A stretch of 64,000 bases of DNA from Kordia sp. SMS9 (GCF_003352465.1 NZ_CP031153.1:1106465-1170464), one strand, 5' to 3'; positions 15,223 to 24,701 are shown, counted from the first letter of the stretch. Notes: generated by a model from the sequence alone, not told the origin. Numbers and translations: made by a program.

Positions 15223-17796
15223 TTATTGTACAATCAGTTTTAGGGTTTTGTAGGTTTGGGTTTTGCTTTGTATGTTACAAAAATACAATCCAGGACGCAG
15301 GTTATTTAGGTTTAGGGGGATGTTGTTCTGACCAATTTCGGTGTTAACCATCATTGTATAAACTACCTTGCCTACTTGGTCATAAACAGCTAACTGTGCG
15401 TCCTCGGATTGCTTTGCAGTAAATAGGATTTTTGTGTGTGTTGTCATCGGGTTCGGAATTGCCGAGATATTCGTTGTGTCATTTTCTATTTCAACAACAC
15501 TTAAAGTGCTTTCGATAGAAAAATAAATATGTGATAAATCTACTGTATGTGTACTGATTTGTCCGTTTTCAGAAGCTATGGTAAAGACAATTGTAACTAC
15601 GTCATCTAAAGTAACTGTCGAATTCGTCGCCGTTGAAAAACTTGAGATCGGAATGTTGAATTCTTGATCCGTATCTGTCAATGTGATGAGCTTTTTAGGT
15701 TGTGCTTCCCAATTGCTAATACTTCCTTTTACCAACGCAATTTCTAATGTTCCCGTTCCACTTGCAGTTAGATTAAAAGTATTGTATGCTGTCAAATCTA
15801 CAGGTTGAAATCTTGGTGTCAACGCTCTGTATGCTGCAACATAGGTGTTTGTGGTTGCTTGAAGCGACACATTTCTTTCTATTGGAAAAACATCCGAATC
15901 AAACTGAAAATCATTTGGGGAAACCGTGTAGTTTAAAACGGTAGTGTTTTGTTGTGAATCATCAATTCCCCAAGGACCATCTGACATAAATACATCGTCC
16001 GGAGTGGCAACGCCATCGCCAATTCGAAATCCAATGTCAAATAAATTTCCTGTGGGCACTTGCATGTTGGTACTATAATTTCCATTCAAATCCAATGCTG
16101 AACTTGTCGTAGTAAAATCGCTGGTTTCTGTCGTTCTAAAACCTGCATCAAACGTGATGTTTTGTGTAGCGTTTGTGTTGACAATTTGCAAATTCAATGC
16201 GCCATTTTCATAGTTTCCTTTTTTTACAAAAACCGTTGGCGGCGTTGATACGTCATAGGTTGCAATTGGTTTTTGAACATTCAATAAGTGTAAAACTTCT
16301 GTTCCTAAAAGATATAAATCGTCCAAAGAATTTGACCAAATTTGAAAGTTGTAAAAAGTAACATTTTCTTCGTATCTATCTAAATTCCAGTGACTTTCTA
16401 TACCGAAATTAAGATCGCCGTTTGTTACTTTCGTCGAAAGGCTTAACACAAATTCTACAGTATTGTCTGTATTTTTTATAAGCGATTTGATAAACTGCTG
16501 TCCGTTGATATCAATGGTTGAAACCGAGATGAGTTCCGCACCCAACAACCGATCGCAAATATATTTTGTGTGTTCATACACGCCATTTTCTGTTTTTAAA
16601 GCCAAAATAGAAGCAACCGACGTTTGGTTTTTTATGTAATCTACCGAGTAAATTTCAGTGGCATTGGTAATGTTGACCAAATCCGCAGGCGTTGATTCTA
16701 CAGCACTATCTTCGCCGATGCTGTTGATTGGAATAAAATCTTGTAATTGAAATCCGTTGGTATTCGATTTTGCATACGAAGCTGATTTTTTAATTGTTTT
16801 AGCGGTGCTTCTATCAAATGTATAGCTGGTTTTTGCACGATTGTAATTGCGCTTGTTAATGGCTTCCGACAAGCGACCATTACTTTCCAATCCGCCTTCA
16901 TTTCCTCCAGAAGCTTCTGGGTTAATAATTTCACATTGACCATAACCCGAACACGAAGGATCTTGACAATCAATCAAACCATCGCCATCATCATCAATAC
17001 CGTTGTCGCAAATTTCTTGTGGAACTGGTGCCGTCGGACAACGCGCACCATCATTACTTGCACTCGATGGTCCAAACGCAAACAAATTAGAATTCATTCC
17101 GTTTGCACCGCTCAAATCTTGTACAGCTTGAATCACGTAAATTGTTCCTGTTTGATTGGCAGAGACATAAAAACGTCCAGAAAGGTCAAAATAAACCGCG
17201 CCATACGTGTAATTTAAACCTGATAAAACAGGAACTTCACCAAGTGATTGTACGGTACTTGTGGTAGGATCAATTCGGTACAAAATATTGGAACCTTTTT
17301 CAACCGTGTATAACATATTGTCAACGGCGTTAAAAGCCCAATCGTGAATATTAATATTCTGTGATAAAGTCCCTGTTCCTAAATGTTGTGTATAGGTTTG
17401 TGAATTTGGATCTAAGTCAATTTTATAATACGTAGTGCCACCACCTTTTAAGTGATATATTCCAGCGGCACTCACATCGCCAACATACCTGTTGGAAGTT
17501 GGCAATTCGTCTACATAAAAAGTGGTCGTTTGAAAATCTTGTCCAATACGTACAATACTTTTTGCAGGCGAACTCAACGATCCCCAAATATATCCGTCTA
17601 TCGGATTGTATGCGGCTGCATTAATATTTCCTGGTGTAATATCTTCGGCTGCTAAAAATGAATTTCCAGAAGCTAAATCAATAGAATACACATCGTTATA
17701 TTGAAATAAATATGCATCATAATCGCAATAAAAAGGGAATTGAGCGTTTGCAATAGTAATGATAAATAGACTTAATATAAGTAGTGACTTCTTCAT
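15223..17796 (-). CDS. secreted protein with type IX secretion (type A) sorting domain
   Basis: An 857-aa exported protein. Signal peptide at 1-18 (LLILSLFIITIANA). Residues 20-250 form a beta-propeller-like region with repeated short Asp/Gly blades (YNPIDGYIWG, FNAVDNMLYTVEKGS, FDLSGRFYVSANQTGTIYV), similar to the DUF6923 type. EICDNGIDDDGDGLIDCQD (about 262-280) is a calcium-binding-like motif often seen in secreted proteins. The middle is unrecognised. The last 75 residues (IPNPMTTHTKILFTAK to the end, with VYDQVGKVVYT and LRPGLYF) are the T9SS type A signal that is cut off on passage through the outer membrane. A -7 box and a candidate LytTR element lie upstream. Confidence 0.85.
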   Translation of the reverse strand: MKKSLLILSLFIITIANAQFPFYCDYDAYLFQYNDVYSIDLASGNSFLAAEDITPGNINAAAYNPIDGYIWGSLSSPAKSIVRIGQDFQTTTFYVDELPTSNRYVGDVSAAGIYHLKGGGTTYYKIDLDPNSQTYTQHLGTGTLSQNINIHDWAFNAVDNMLYTVEKGSNILYRIDPTTSTVQSLGEVPVLSGLNYTYGAVYFDLSGRFYVSANQTGTIYVIQAVQDLSGANGMNSNLFAFGPSSASNDGARCPTAPVPQEICDNGIDDDGDGLIDCQDPSCSGYGQCEIINPEASGGNEGGLESNGRLSEAINKRNYNRAKTSYTFDRSTAKTIKKSASYAKSNTNGFQLQDFIPINSIGEDSAVESTPADLVNITNATEIYSVDYIKNQTSVASILALKTENGVYEHTKYICDRLLGAELISVSTIDINGQQFIKSLIKNTDNTVEFVLSLSTKVTNGDLNFGIESHWNLDRYEENVTFYNFQIWSNSLDDLYLLGTEVLHLLNVQKPIATYDVSTPPTVFVKKGNYENGALNLQIVNTNATQNITFDAGFRTTETSDFTTTSSALDLNGNYSTNMQVPTGNLFDIGFRIGDGVATPDDVFMSDGPWGIDDSQQNTTVLNYTVSPNDFQFDSDVFPIERNVSLQATTNTYVAAYRALTPRFQPVDLTAYNTFNLTASGTGTLEIALVKGSISNWEAQPKKLITLTDTDQEFNIPISSFSTATNSTVTLDDVVTIVFTIASENGQISTHTVDLSHIYFSIESTLSVVEIENDTTNISAIPNPMTTHTKILFTAKQSEDAQLAVYDQVGKVVYTMMVNTEIGQNNIPLNLNNLRPGLYFCNIQSKTQTYKTLKLIVQ

Positions 17797-17816
17797 GATC
17801 TTAATGATTTACATCA

Positions 17817-17824
17817 CAAATCTA
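17817..17824 (-). promoter_or_regulatory. -7 box of the T9SS protein gene
   Basis: On the minus strand TAGATTTG (17824 to 17817) fits TAnnTTTG, 20 bp before the ATG at 17796. A TTG at 17850-17848 could be the -33 element, with a rather long 23-bp spacer. Confidence 0.5.
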
Positions 17825-17871
17825 GGAAGAGCGAAAAAAGAAAAGCTCAATTGGCGGCACGATCATGAAAA

Positions 17872-17904
17872 GTGTAGACGAAATGCAATTTTCTGTTGAC
17901 TAGC
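17872..17904. promoter_or_regulatory. candidate LytTR-type direct repeat between T9SS gene and methyltransferase
   Basis: GTGTAGACGAAATGCAA (17872-17888) is identical over 17 bp to 25245-25261 upstream of the H-NOX/LytTR operon. TGTAGAC at 17873 recurs as TGTTGAC at 17894, a 21-bp period. It lies 76-108 bp upstream of the minus gene and 51-83 bp upstream of the plus gene. Confidence 0.5.
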
Positions 17905-17940
17905 AAATTTCGTCGAACATACAAAGTGCGTTGTAAACTT

Positions 17941-17948
17941 TATATTTG
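17941..17948 (+). promoter_or_regulatory. -7 box of the methyltransferase gene
   Basis: TATATTTG is a perfect TAnnTTTG match 6 bp before the ATG at 17955. The closeness implies a very short leader, and it overlaps the TTG at 17946, which makes that codon an unlikely start. Confidence 0.5.
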
Positions 17949-17954
17949 TGCGAG

Positions 17955-18632
17955 ATGCAACACAACAATTCACCCAAAAAAGATAAGAAACCATGGCCTA
18001 CGAAAGAAGCGATGGAGCAGATTTACGATCTGAATCTTTGGGGAACTGATGCTAAAACTGATTTTTATTCTGGAGAAGGTTCGCATGAAGAAACATTGGT
18101 AAAACCATACCTAAAAGCAGTACGTTCGTTTTTGACTTCTTTTGAAAAACCGCTGATTGTTTGCGATTTGGGTTGTGGCGATTTTAATATAGGAACGCAA
18201 TTGGTAGCATTTGCCGAAAAGTATATTGCTATAGACATTGTTCCTGATTTGATCGCGCGAAATAAAGAACAGTTTTCTGCGGAAAATCTATCGTTTCTGT
18301 GTTTGGATATTGCCAAAGATACATTACCCAAAGGAGATTGTGCGTTGGTGCGACAGGTGTTGCAACATCTTTCCAACTGTGAAATTCAACAAATTGTGCC
18401 TAAGTTAGCAATGTACAAATATGTTATTCTTACCGAACATATACCAAACGAGCGTTTCATCCCAAACATGGATATTATTTCTGGACAAGGCATTCGCCTA
18501 AAAAAACAAAGTGGTATTGATGTGTTAGCGCCGCCATTTGATTTTAAAGTGAAAAATGGAACACAATTATTGGCAATTCAACCGAAAAATGGAAAAGGTG
18601 TGATTGTGACGACGTTGTACACTGTTTTTTAG
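17955..18632 (+). CDS. class I SAM-dependent methyltransferase
   Basis: A 225-aa Rossmann-fold methyltransferase. SAM-binding motif I is VCDLGCGDFNIG, motif II acidic residues are in KYIAIDIVPDLI, and motif IV/post-IV is seen as ALVRQVLQHLSN. The N-terminus (KPWPTKEAMEQIYDLNLWG) and the segment TEHIPNERFIPNMDIISGQG are typical of a bacterial family of unknown substrate. I start at ATG 17955 rather than the upstream TTG because the TTG lies within the -7 box. It is divergent from the T9SS gene and shares its intergenic control region. Confidence 0.8.
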   Translation: MQHNNSPKKDKKPWPTKEAMEQIYDLNLWGTDAKTDFYSGEGSHEETLVKPYLKAVRSFLTSFEKPLIVCDLGCGDFNIGTQLVAFAEKYIAIDIVPDLIARNKEQFSAENLSFLCLDIAKDTLPKGDCALVRQVLQHLSNCEIQQIVPKLAMYKYVILTEHIPNERFIPNMDIISGQGIRLKKQSGIDVLAPPFDFKVKNGTQLLAIQPKNGKGVIVTTLYTVF

Positions 18633-18955
18633 ACTTCTTCGGTTGTTGGACTTGTCTCTGCTTTCGCAGCATCTTCTATGACTGCTTTGCTTTCAGCTTC
18701 AAAGTTTACGCGAGATTGCAAATCTCGCTAAAGCCATGCAGTAATTCTAAGAGGCGAACTTTTTGATAGAGGATTTAAAAAATGATTGGCTTATTTTTTA
18801 AAAAAATACAAATACGAAACAAACAGATTGCCACGAATTTCTCTGAAATTCTCGCGAAGATGTATCAAACATGTCTAAAATCTAGTAGCGATCTAATAGC
18901 GATAGCGTTTCTAAAAGCGTTCACACTGAGCTCGTCGAAGTAACAGCGATTTACC
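18633..18955. repeat. intergenic repeats downstream of methyltransferase and LytTR genes
   Basis: No gene is seen. At 18826-18870 there is a copy of the GATTGCCAC..TCGCGAAGATGTATCA family, with core hairpin GAATTTC-TCT-GAAATTC (18835-18851, perfect). At 18924-18941 CACTGAGCTCGTCGAAG is another dispersed repeat. The stretch 18700-18735 holds CGAGATTTGCAATCTCG-like inverted sequence (cgagattgcaaatctcg). The genes on both sides converge here. Confidence 0.6.
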
Positions 18956-19663
18956 TTATAAAAGATCCAAACGCTTCATCAATTCTGGTCGTTTGGAGCG
19001 ACTTACGGGAATGACATCTTTTTTGATTAACACGCTATTGTCCTCAATATCAATAATTTTCTTTAAATTGATAATATACGAACGGTGAATTTTCAGAAAT
19101 AATGAATCGGGTAGTTTTTCTTCAATTTTCTTTAAGGTAGAATGTACCGTGTAATTTTTATCTTCGGTTTTGATGTGAATGTAATCGCCTTTAGCTTCCA
19201 CCAAATAAATGCTTGGAATGTCAATTTTGATCAAACGCCGATCAATGTTGATGTAAAAGTCATTTTCGTAACTGCTTTCTGTATTGCTTTCTGCTGTTTG
19301 TGCGGCTACTAATTGCTGTTTTTCGGCTTTTTTAACGGCAATTTTAAAACGATCTGCTTCCATCGGTTTTAGCAAATAATCTACAATACATTCGTACTGA
19401 AACGCTTCAATAGCAAACTTAGGATCAGATGTTGTTAATACAATACTTGGCGGACTTTTAAGCGTTTTTACAAAGTCAAATCCTGTAAAATCAGGCATAT
19501 GAATGTCTAAAAATATCAAATCTACTTCGTTCTCATTCAAGTATTTAATAGCTTGCATCGCATTTGGAAATTCGCCTACAACTTGCAAAGAATCAATTTC
19601 ATCACACAATGTTTTTATAATCGTTCTCGCCAGTTTTTCATCATCAATAATTATACAATTCAT
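18956..19663 (-). CDS. LytTR family response regulator
   Basis: A 235-aa two-domain regulator. Receiver: IIIDDEKLART at the start, phospho-acceptor Asp53 in FLDIHMPDFTG, TTSDP switch residue region, and Lys in LLKPMEADRF. LytTR DNA-binding domain from about 130: FYINIDRRLIKIDIPSIYLV, EAKGDYIHIKTEDKNYTVHS and FLKIHRSYIINLKKI. It is the last gene of a seven-gene operon with two kinases, an Hpt and an H-NOX, so it is probably the DNA-binding output. LytTR dimers bind two direct repeats about two helical turns apart; such repeats occur upstream of this operon and of other genes here. Confidence 0.92.
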   Translation of the reverse strand: MNCIIIDDEKLARTIIKTLCDEIDSLQVVGEFPNAMQAIKYLNENEVDLIFLDIHMPDFTGFDFVKTLKSPPSIVLTTSDPKFAIEAFQYECIVDYLLKPMEADRFKIAVKKAEKQQLVAAQTAESNTESSYENDFYINIDRRLIKIDIPSIYLVEAKGDYIHIKTEDKNYTVHSTLKKIEEKLPDSLFLKIHRSYIINLKKIIDIEDNSVLIKKDVIPVSRSKRPELMKRLDLL

Positions 19664-19666
19664 ACC

Positions 19667-19984
19667 TTACATAGTTTTTATATACGCCGTCATTGTGTTT
19701 AAAATTTGTTCAAAGTCAGCTTCACCTTGCCTACTTTTTTCGCGAAGATTGTGTTCATACATATTGGCAAGTTCATAACTTTTTTCAAGTCCCAAAATAC
19801 TAATTTTGTGCTTAATTTTGTGAACATTTTCTTCTATTTTTTTGTAATTTTTTTCTGCTAAGCTTTTATAGTATTCGTTTTTTTCTGTTGGAAACTCTGT
19901 TTTGATGACATCAATTAAGGTTTGTCGAATTTTTTCATCGCCCCGCGCTAATTGTTCTACATAGTTTAAATTTGGTTGTTCCAT
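19667..19984 (-). CDS. histidine phosphotransfer (Hpt) domain protein
   Basis: A 105-aa all-helical protein. VHKIKHKISILGLEKSYELA matches the Hpt signature AHxLKGxSxxxGxxxLxxxxxxLE, with His55 as the likely phosphorylated residue; the usual Gly after KG is Lys here. It sits 3 bp upstream of the LytTR regulator and downstream of a histidine kinase, so it probably passes phosphate between a receiver and the regulator, or stores phosphate in the relay. The two kinases here have no fused receiver, so the stand-alone receiver protein at the head of the operon is the likely intermediate. Confidence 0.8.
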   Translation of the reverse strand: MEQPNLNYVEQLARGDEKIRQTLIDVIKTEFPTEKNEYYKSLAEKNYKKIEENVHKIKHKISILGLEKSYELANMYEHNLREKSRQGEADFEQILNTMTAYIKTM

Positions 19985-19987
19985 TGG

Positions 19988-21037
19988 TTACTTTTTTAGG
20001 GTGAAGTAAAAGGTAGCTCCTACATTTGGCTTGGATGTTATCCAAACAAAACCATTATAAAGTTCCACAATTTTTTTCACGATGGAAAGTCCAATCCCAG
20101 AAGATTTATAGTTGTTTTCTAGTTTTTGAAATGCTACAAAGATTTTTTGAAAGTATTTTTCTTCAATCCCTTTGCCATTATCTTTCACATAAAACTCCCA
20201 AAAGTCATCTTTATCTGTATACCCAATAGTAATTTCGCCTTTGGCTTTGTCATTGAAATTTATCGCATTCCTTATTAAATTTCGAAACAATTCTTCCATG
20301 CGGAAATTATCACCTTTTATGGTGGGTAATTTTTCAGGAATAGAAACCGTGAAGTGATCTGGAATGTCCATAAAATCAAGAATTTTTTTCACCATTTGAT
20401 CCAAATCCACATCATAGGATTCGTGCGCCACCGTTCCGATCGTAGAATATTTTAAAATCCCTTTGACCAACCGATCCATTTTTTCCACATTATTCCGGAT
20501 CAGTTTGATGGTTTCCTTTCCGTTTTCGTCGAGCAATTCGTTGTAATCTTCTTTCAACCAAGTGGAGAGTGCGTCTATGCTTTGCAGCGGCGATTTTAAA
20601 TCATGCGAAACCAAATGTGTGTAGTTGTTCAGTTCTTGGTTTTGACGTTCTAAATTGGCTAATAATTTATCGCGCTGTTTATTGATTTGTAGTATTTCTT
20701 TGGTTTGATTGTCAATTAAATCTACCAAACGCAGCGAATCTGATGTGATATCTTCTTGCGTTTCATCATCGGTTAATTCATAGGATTTTAAGGTGTCAAT
20801 CACGTTTTTTAACTTCTCAATGATCTTTTTTTGTGCTTCTGATTCATTTTGAAGTTGTGCATTGGCTTCAAAAAGCTCTTCCGAACTTATTGCCGTAGCA
20901 CGTTGCAACATGGAAAATTGCTCGTTGGATGTATTGTACGAACGATTTACAGCATCGAGAAATCGTTCCATTTCAGGATGATTTTGCAATTCCTGTGATA
21001 CATATTTTCGCAATTGTCGTTTTAAAAGGGGATTCAT
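19988..21037 (-). CDS. sensor histidine kinase, cytoplasmic, coiled-coil N-terminus
   Basis: A 349-aa kinase without membrane segments. Residues 1-135 form a helical/coiled-coil region with no sensory domain that I can name. HisKA has NNYTHLVSHDLKSPLQSIDA with His145. The ATPase domain shows the N box (FRNLIRNAINFND), G1 (VKDNGKGIEEKYFQKIF), and G2 (SSGIGLSIVKKIVELY). It follows the FIST gene by 2 bp and resembles the C-terminal half of the larger kinase in the same operon (both HDLKSPLxSIDAL), so they probably arose by duplication. Input may come through FIST binding. Confidence 0.9.
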   Translation of the reverse strand: MNPLLKRQLRKYVSQELQNHPEMERFLDAVNRSYNTSNEQFSMLQRATAISSEELFEANAQLQNESEAQKKIIEKLKNVIDTLKSYELTDDETQEDITSDSLRLVDLIDNQTKEILQINKQRDKLLANLERQNQELNNYTHLVSHDLKSPLQSIDALSTWLKEDYNELLDENGKETIKLIRNNVEKMDRLVKGILKYSTIGTVAHESYDVDLDQMVKKILDFMDIPDHFTVSIPEKLPTIKGDNFRMEELFRNLIRNAINFNDKAKGEITIGYTDKDDFWEFYVKDNGKGIEEKYFQKIFVAFQKLENNYKSSGIGLSIVKKIVELYNGFVWITSKPNVGATFYFTLKK

Positions 21038-21039
21038 TT

Positions 21040-22179
21040 TTATTCGCTTATCAGTGTAATCGTCATGGTTTGATTGTGTAATTGGCAGTTTTGTTCGTTA
21101 CTAAAAGGTGCAATTTCTCCGTAAGAATATAATCCACAAATAGTGGTTTCTTTTCCAACGACTTCCAATATTTCTTCTACTTCTTCTTCTACACGTTGAT
21201 CTAGCACTAGTTTTCGTCCGATACAACTGACTAATATAGCTAAATCTGGTTTGTTTTTTCGTGATTTTAATGCTTGCGATGCAGCTTTTTCAGAAGCATC
21301 TACTATATTGTCAACATTTGTCATCATCAATTGAACGCGCGAATTTTCAAGAATATCTCCCGCCAAAATCATGGAGTTTTCTTCTTCGTCAATGTTTAAA
21401 ATAGTGCGTACAATAGATTGTTTTTCGTTTGTCGATTTTACCTTGAGTGGATATAATAAAGCCGCCGCAGGCAATTCTTTCGATTTGTCACCTAAGTATT
21501 TTTTGTATAAATCTAACGCAGGTTTGTTGTCCAATTCATACAATATGTTTTCTTTTGATTTTGTCACAATACGTTCTGGTCCAAAAGGCGTCCAACCACC
21601 GTTGATGGCAAAACTGACTTCTAGGGTTTCTCCATACAAACCAATGGCGACAATTTCACCCGATTTTGGCAATTCGTTGTACGAAGCGAGTGTTTTTTCA
21701 AATCGTGCTGCATCGCCACACAATCCGCCTGTAATGAGCACGTTGTCGTCGATTGCCGAATTCATTCCTAAAGTTAATTGACTTCCGTTGACAAAACTTC
21801 CTTCCGAAACTACAAATACATGTTTCAATCCTTTTTTGTGAAGTTGATTGATTAGATTTTTTCCCGTTTCATAACTGTCTGCCTTCACACCGTTTTTAAC
21901 AACATTTGCCGTTTTTATTTCAAAGCAGCTTTTTTCAAATTCAATTGCTGTTAGTGTAATACTTTCATCATCTACATATTGCGATGTTATATCTCCAGAA
22001 GAAGAACCAAATACAAATTCACCATCGGGAAACAGTGAACGTACTTCTTTAAGAAGCGTTCCGCTTTCCAACATATATCTATTTCCAAACACCAACACAA
22101 GCGGTTTTTGAAGCGGAATATCTTCGCTCAAATACTGCCAATCGGATTGTGTTGTTTTTTTGAGTTGTACCGTTTTCAT
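21040..22179 (-). CDS. FIST domain protein (FIST_N and FIST_C)
   Basis: A 379-aa cytoplasmic sensory protein. FIST_N spans about 25-220 (LVFGNRYMLESGTLLKEVRS, FVFGSSSGDI, VLITGGLCGDA). FIST_C spans about 235-370 (KPALDLYKKYLGDKSKELPA, LAILVSCIGRKLVLDQRVEE and GLYSYGEIAPFS). FIST domains occur with kinases, receivers and cyclase domains and are thought to bind small ligands such as amino acids. In this operon it is close-packed between the two kinases (3 bp and 2 bp gaps), so it probably gives a second input beside H-NOX. The ligand is unknown. Confidence 0.88.
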   Translation of the reverse strand: MKTVQLKKTTQSDWQYLSEDIPLQKPLVLVFGNRYMLESGTLLKEVRSLFPDGEFVFGSSSGDITSQYVDDESITLTAIEFEKSCFEIKTANVVKNGVKADSYETGKNLINQLHKKGLKHVFVVSEGSFVNGSQLTLGMNSAIDDNVLITGGLCGDAARFEKTLASYNELPKSGEIVAIGLYGETLEVSFAINGGWTPFGPERIVTKSKENILYELDNKPALDLYKKYLGDKSKELPAAALLYPLKVKSTNEKQSIVRTILNIDEEENSMILAGDILENSRVQLMMTNVDNIVDASEKAASQALKSRKNKPDLAILVSCIGRKLVLDQRVEEEVEEILEVVGKETTICGLYSYGEIAPFSNEQNCQLHNQTMTITLISE

Positions 22180-22182
22180 GTA

Positions 22183-24162
22183 TTATTTTTTTATTGTGAA
22201 GAAGAATGTTGTTCCTTCTCCTGGTTCGCTTTCCAGCCAAATATTTCCTTCGTATAGATCCACAATTTTTTTCACAATCGACAAGCCTATTCCTGTAGAA
22301 TCTTTGCTTTTGTTGAGCGAGTGAAAGATTTTAAAAATACGATCGTGGAACTTTTTTTCAATCCCAATGCCATTGTCACGCACTGAAAATTGAAAAAACG
22401 AAGGTTCTTCTACAAAATCGACTTCTACGATTCCGTTGTCTTTGTCACAAAATTTAATAGCGTTGCTCATCAGGTTTTGAAACAGTTGTTGAAATTTGGT
22501 AGGATCACCTTTTAAGGTAGGCATTTTTTTTAACACATTTACAGAAATATGCTCTGGCACAAATAACAAACGATCTAAATCTTCCATCGTTTTGTTGAGA
22601 TTTACTGCTTCTGATTTGTTAGTCTCCGAACCAGCACTCGAGTATTCTAAAATGTCAGAAATCAGTCGCTCCATGGTTTCAAGCGTACTTTCAATCATGC
22701 CAAAATTTTGCAAGGTTTCCATATCAAGTTTCCCTTCATTGTCTGATTTTATCCAAGAAATCAATGCATCAATACTACGCAGTGGCGATTTTAAATCGTG
22801 CGACACAATGTGTGCGTATTCGTATAATTCTTTGTTACTTTTTTCGAGTTGTTTTAAGATTTCTTCTTTTTGTTTTTCCAGATTTTTAAGTTCGGTAATG
22901 TCTAAATGAATCCCGATAGAACCGATAACTTCGCCTTGCAAGTTGTAGTTGGGCGCACCACTTATCAACCAATTTCGCATTTGCCCACCTTTAGTGGTTG
23001 CAATAATTTCATACGAATTTGATTTGCCGTCCATCCGTTTTTTGTTCTCTTCCGTAATAATATATTGATCTGCCGCAATTGGAAATAATATTCCACCAAC
23101 TTGTCCAATCAATTCTTCTTCATGATAACCGGACATTTCACAGAAACTTTGGTTCACCATCAAAATGTTATCATCATTATCAACCTCCACCAAACCGAGA
23201 TTCATGTTGGCAATAATGCTGCTATATTTTTCCTTTTGTGCTTCTAAACTCTTGCTATACTGCCTTTTTAGCGTTACATTTCTATACGTCCACAAATGTC
23301 CTTTGTAAATGTCGCCTTGTAAAATTGGCATAAAATCTAGCTCTAAAATCGTGCCATCTGTCATCACAAGTTCCTTTCCAATAACTTGTTGTTTCGCTGT
23401 TAAAATGTGGTTGATGGTTTCAATAAAGACCTCCGGGTTTTTGAATAAATTTTTACTTTGTTCCGCAGCATTAGAACAGTCTTGTCCTTTTAGAAATTCA
23501 GGCGCCACAGGAATTTTGAAAATATTGCAAAACTTTTCATTGGTCAATATGATTTTTCGATCTTCATCTTCCAATAAAATAGCACTGTCTAAATTGAGAA
23601 TTAAGCTTGATAATCTATTTTCAGATTCAATCAGTTTGTCGTCAAATTCTTTTTGATCGGTGATATCACGAATAATTCCCTGTGCTGCAATAGGGCGGTT
23701 TTGTCCGTCATAAATCAAACTGGCATTAATTTGCACCCAACGTATTTCTTTATTTTTTCGCACAATGCGTGCTGTGTAATTGGAAAATCGTCCTTTTTCA
23801 ATCAATTGACCAAACGATTCAAAAGCATAGGTTGCATCTTCAGGATAAATTAAATTGTTGACGTTCAACGCTTCTTTGGAAATATCATAGCCAAAAAGTT
23901 CGGAAGCTGCATCGTTCATTCGCAATGCATTTCCCTTCAAATCCATCACTAAATACGCATCTATTATATTCTCAAAAACACCTGCTAATTGAGAGGTTTT
24001 CTCACTAACAGATGCTTCTAGTTTGGCATTCGAGACTTTTAATTCTTCTGATAAAACGTATAATTCTCTCGATTTATCTTCCAGAATTTTCTCGGCGGCG
24101 CGGCGGGCAGCCTTTTCACGTTGTAAAGCGCGTTGTAGTATGTCTATTTCTTCCTGACTCAT
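22183..24162 (-). CDS. PAS-domain sensor histidine kinase
   Basis: A 659-aa soluble kinase. It begins with a coiled coil (residues 1-60, ILQRALQREKAARRAAEKIL). Three PAS domains follow: about 60-172 (with a PAC end GIIRDITDQKEF), about 180-300, and about 310-425 (IGIHLDITELKNLEKQK). HisKA has YEYAHIVSHDLKSPLRSIDA with His455, and the ATPase has LFQNLMSNAIKFCD, VRDNGIGIEKKFHD and STGIGLSIVKKIVDLY. Its start overlaps the H-NOX stop by 4 bp, the classical arrangement of an H-NOX-regulated kinase. It is probably the main NO-controlled kinase of the relay. Confidence 0.92.
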   Translation of the reverse strand: MSQEEIDILQRALQREKAARRAAEKILEDKSRELYVLSEELKVSNAKLEASVSEKTSQLAGVFENIIDAYLVMDLKGNALRMNDAASELFGYDISKEALNVNNLIYPEDATYAFESFGQLIEKGRFSNYTARIVRKNKEIRWVQINASLIYDGQNRPIAAQGIIRDITDQKEFDDKLIESENRLSSLILNLDSAILLEDEDRKIILTNEKFCNIFKIPVAPEFLKGQDCSNAAEQSKNLFKNPEVFIETINHILTAKQQVIGKELVMTDGTILELDFMPILQGDIYKGHLWTYRNVTLKRQYSKSLEAQKEKYSSIIANMNLGLVEVDNDDNILMVNQSFCEMSGYHEEELIGQVGGILFPIAADQYIITEENKKRMDGKSNSYEIIATTKGGQMRNWLISGAPNYNLQGEVIGSIGIHLDITELKNLEKQKEEILKQLEKSNKELYEYAHIVSHDLKSPLRSIDALISWIKSDNEGKLDMETLQNFGMIESTLETMERLISDILEYSSAGSETNKSEAVNLNKTMEDLDRLLFVPEHISVNVLKKMPTLKGDPTKFQQLFQNLMSNAIKFCDKDNGIVEVDFVEEPSFFQFSVRDNGIGIEKKFHDRIFKIFHSLNKSKDSTGIGLSIVKKIVDLYEGNIWLESEPGEGTTFFFTIKK

Positions 24163-24701
24163 TCATTCTTTTTAATGATAAACTTTACTTCGGTTCCGTC
24201 TTCCTTTATTTTTTCTAGTATAATTTCGGCAGAACTGTTGAAGTGTTCAAAGGTTTTGTTCATTAAACCCAATCCAAAATGGTGCATGGCTCTGCTCGAT
24301 TTGTAGATCATGATTAATGAGTTTGCCGTTTTTTCTTCCACGATAAATGTGGGCAATTCAGCTTCAGGATAAATTTTGCGAACTTCTACATGAATATGAT
24401 TTTCAATAGAAGATAGCATTTCAATAGGATCGTTGTACGTGGCTAACAGTCCGGGGTAACTGTCTTCAATAATGCTAAAAAAATGTTCGCCATACGTAAG
24501 TAGCAAATGATCTACAGAAATTTCTGTGTGTTTGCTCAAGTTTTGAATCAACTGCAACATTTCTGAAAAGCGGTAGGTTCCAATGGCGGTATACACGCCT
24601 TCAGATTCAAGTTTAGATTGTGAAATGATTGTATCTACCATTTCTAGTCCAAACTTATCTTCAACCAAATCTAAAAATTCTGTAAAGATAATTCCTTTCA
24701 T
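24159..24701 (-). CDS. heme nitric oxide/oxygen-binding (H-NOX) protein
   Basis: A 180-aa H-NOX sensor. The fold start MKGIIFTEFLDLVEDKFG is typical. The likely proximal heme ligand is His104 in HIHVEVRKIYPEAELPTF, and the heme-propionate contact motif YxSxR is YKSSR (Tyr133, Ser135, Arg137). Stand-alone H-NOX proteins bind NO with ferrous heme and inhibit or steer the neighbouring histidine kinase, often controlling biofilm. There is no obvious distal-pocket Tyr arrangement that I can judge by eye, so NO rather than O2 selectivity is an inference from the facultative/aerobic type of operon. It overlaps the PAS kinase gene by 4 bp. Confidence 0.9.
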   Translation of the reverse strand: MKGIIFTEFLDLVEDKFGLEMVDTIISQSKLESEGVYTAIGTYRFSEMLQLIQNLSKHTEISVDHLLLTYGEHFFSIIEDSYPGLLATYNDPIEMLSSIENHIHVEVRKIYPEAELPTFIVEEKTANSLIMIYKSSRAMHHFGLGLMNKTFEHFNSSAEIILEKIKEDGTEVKFIIKKNE

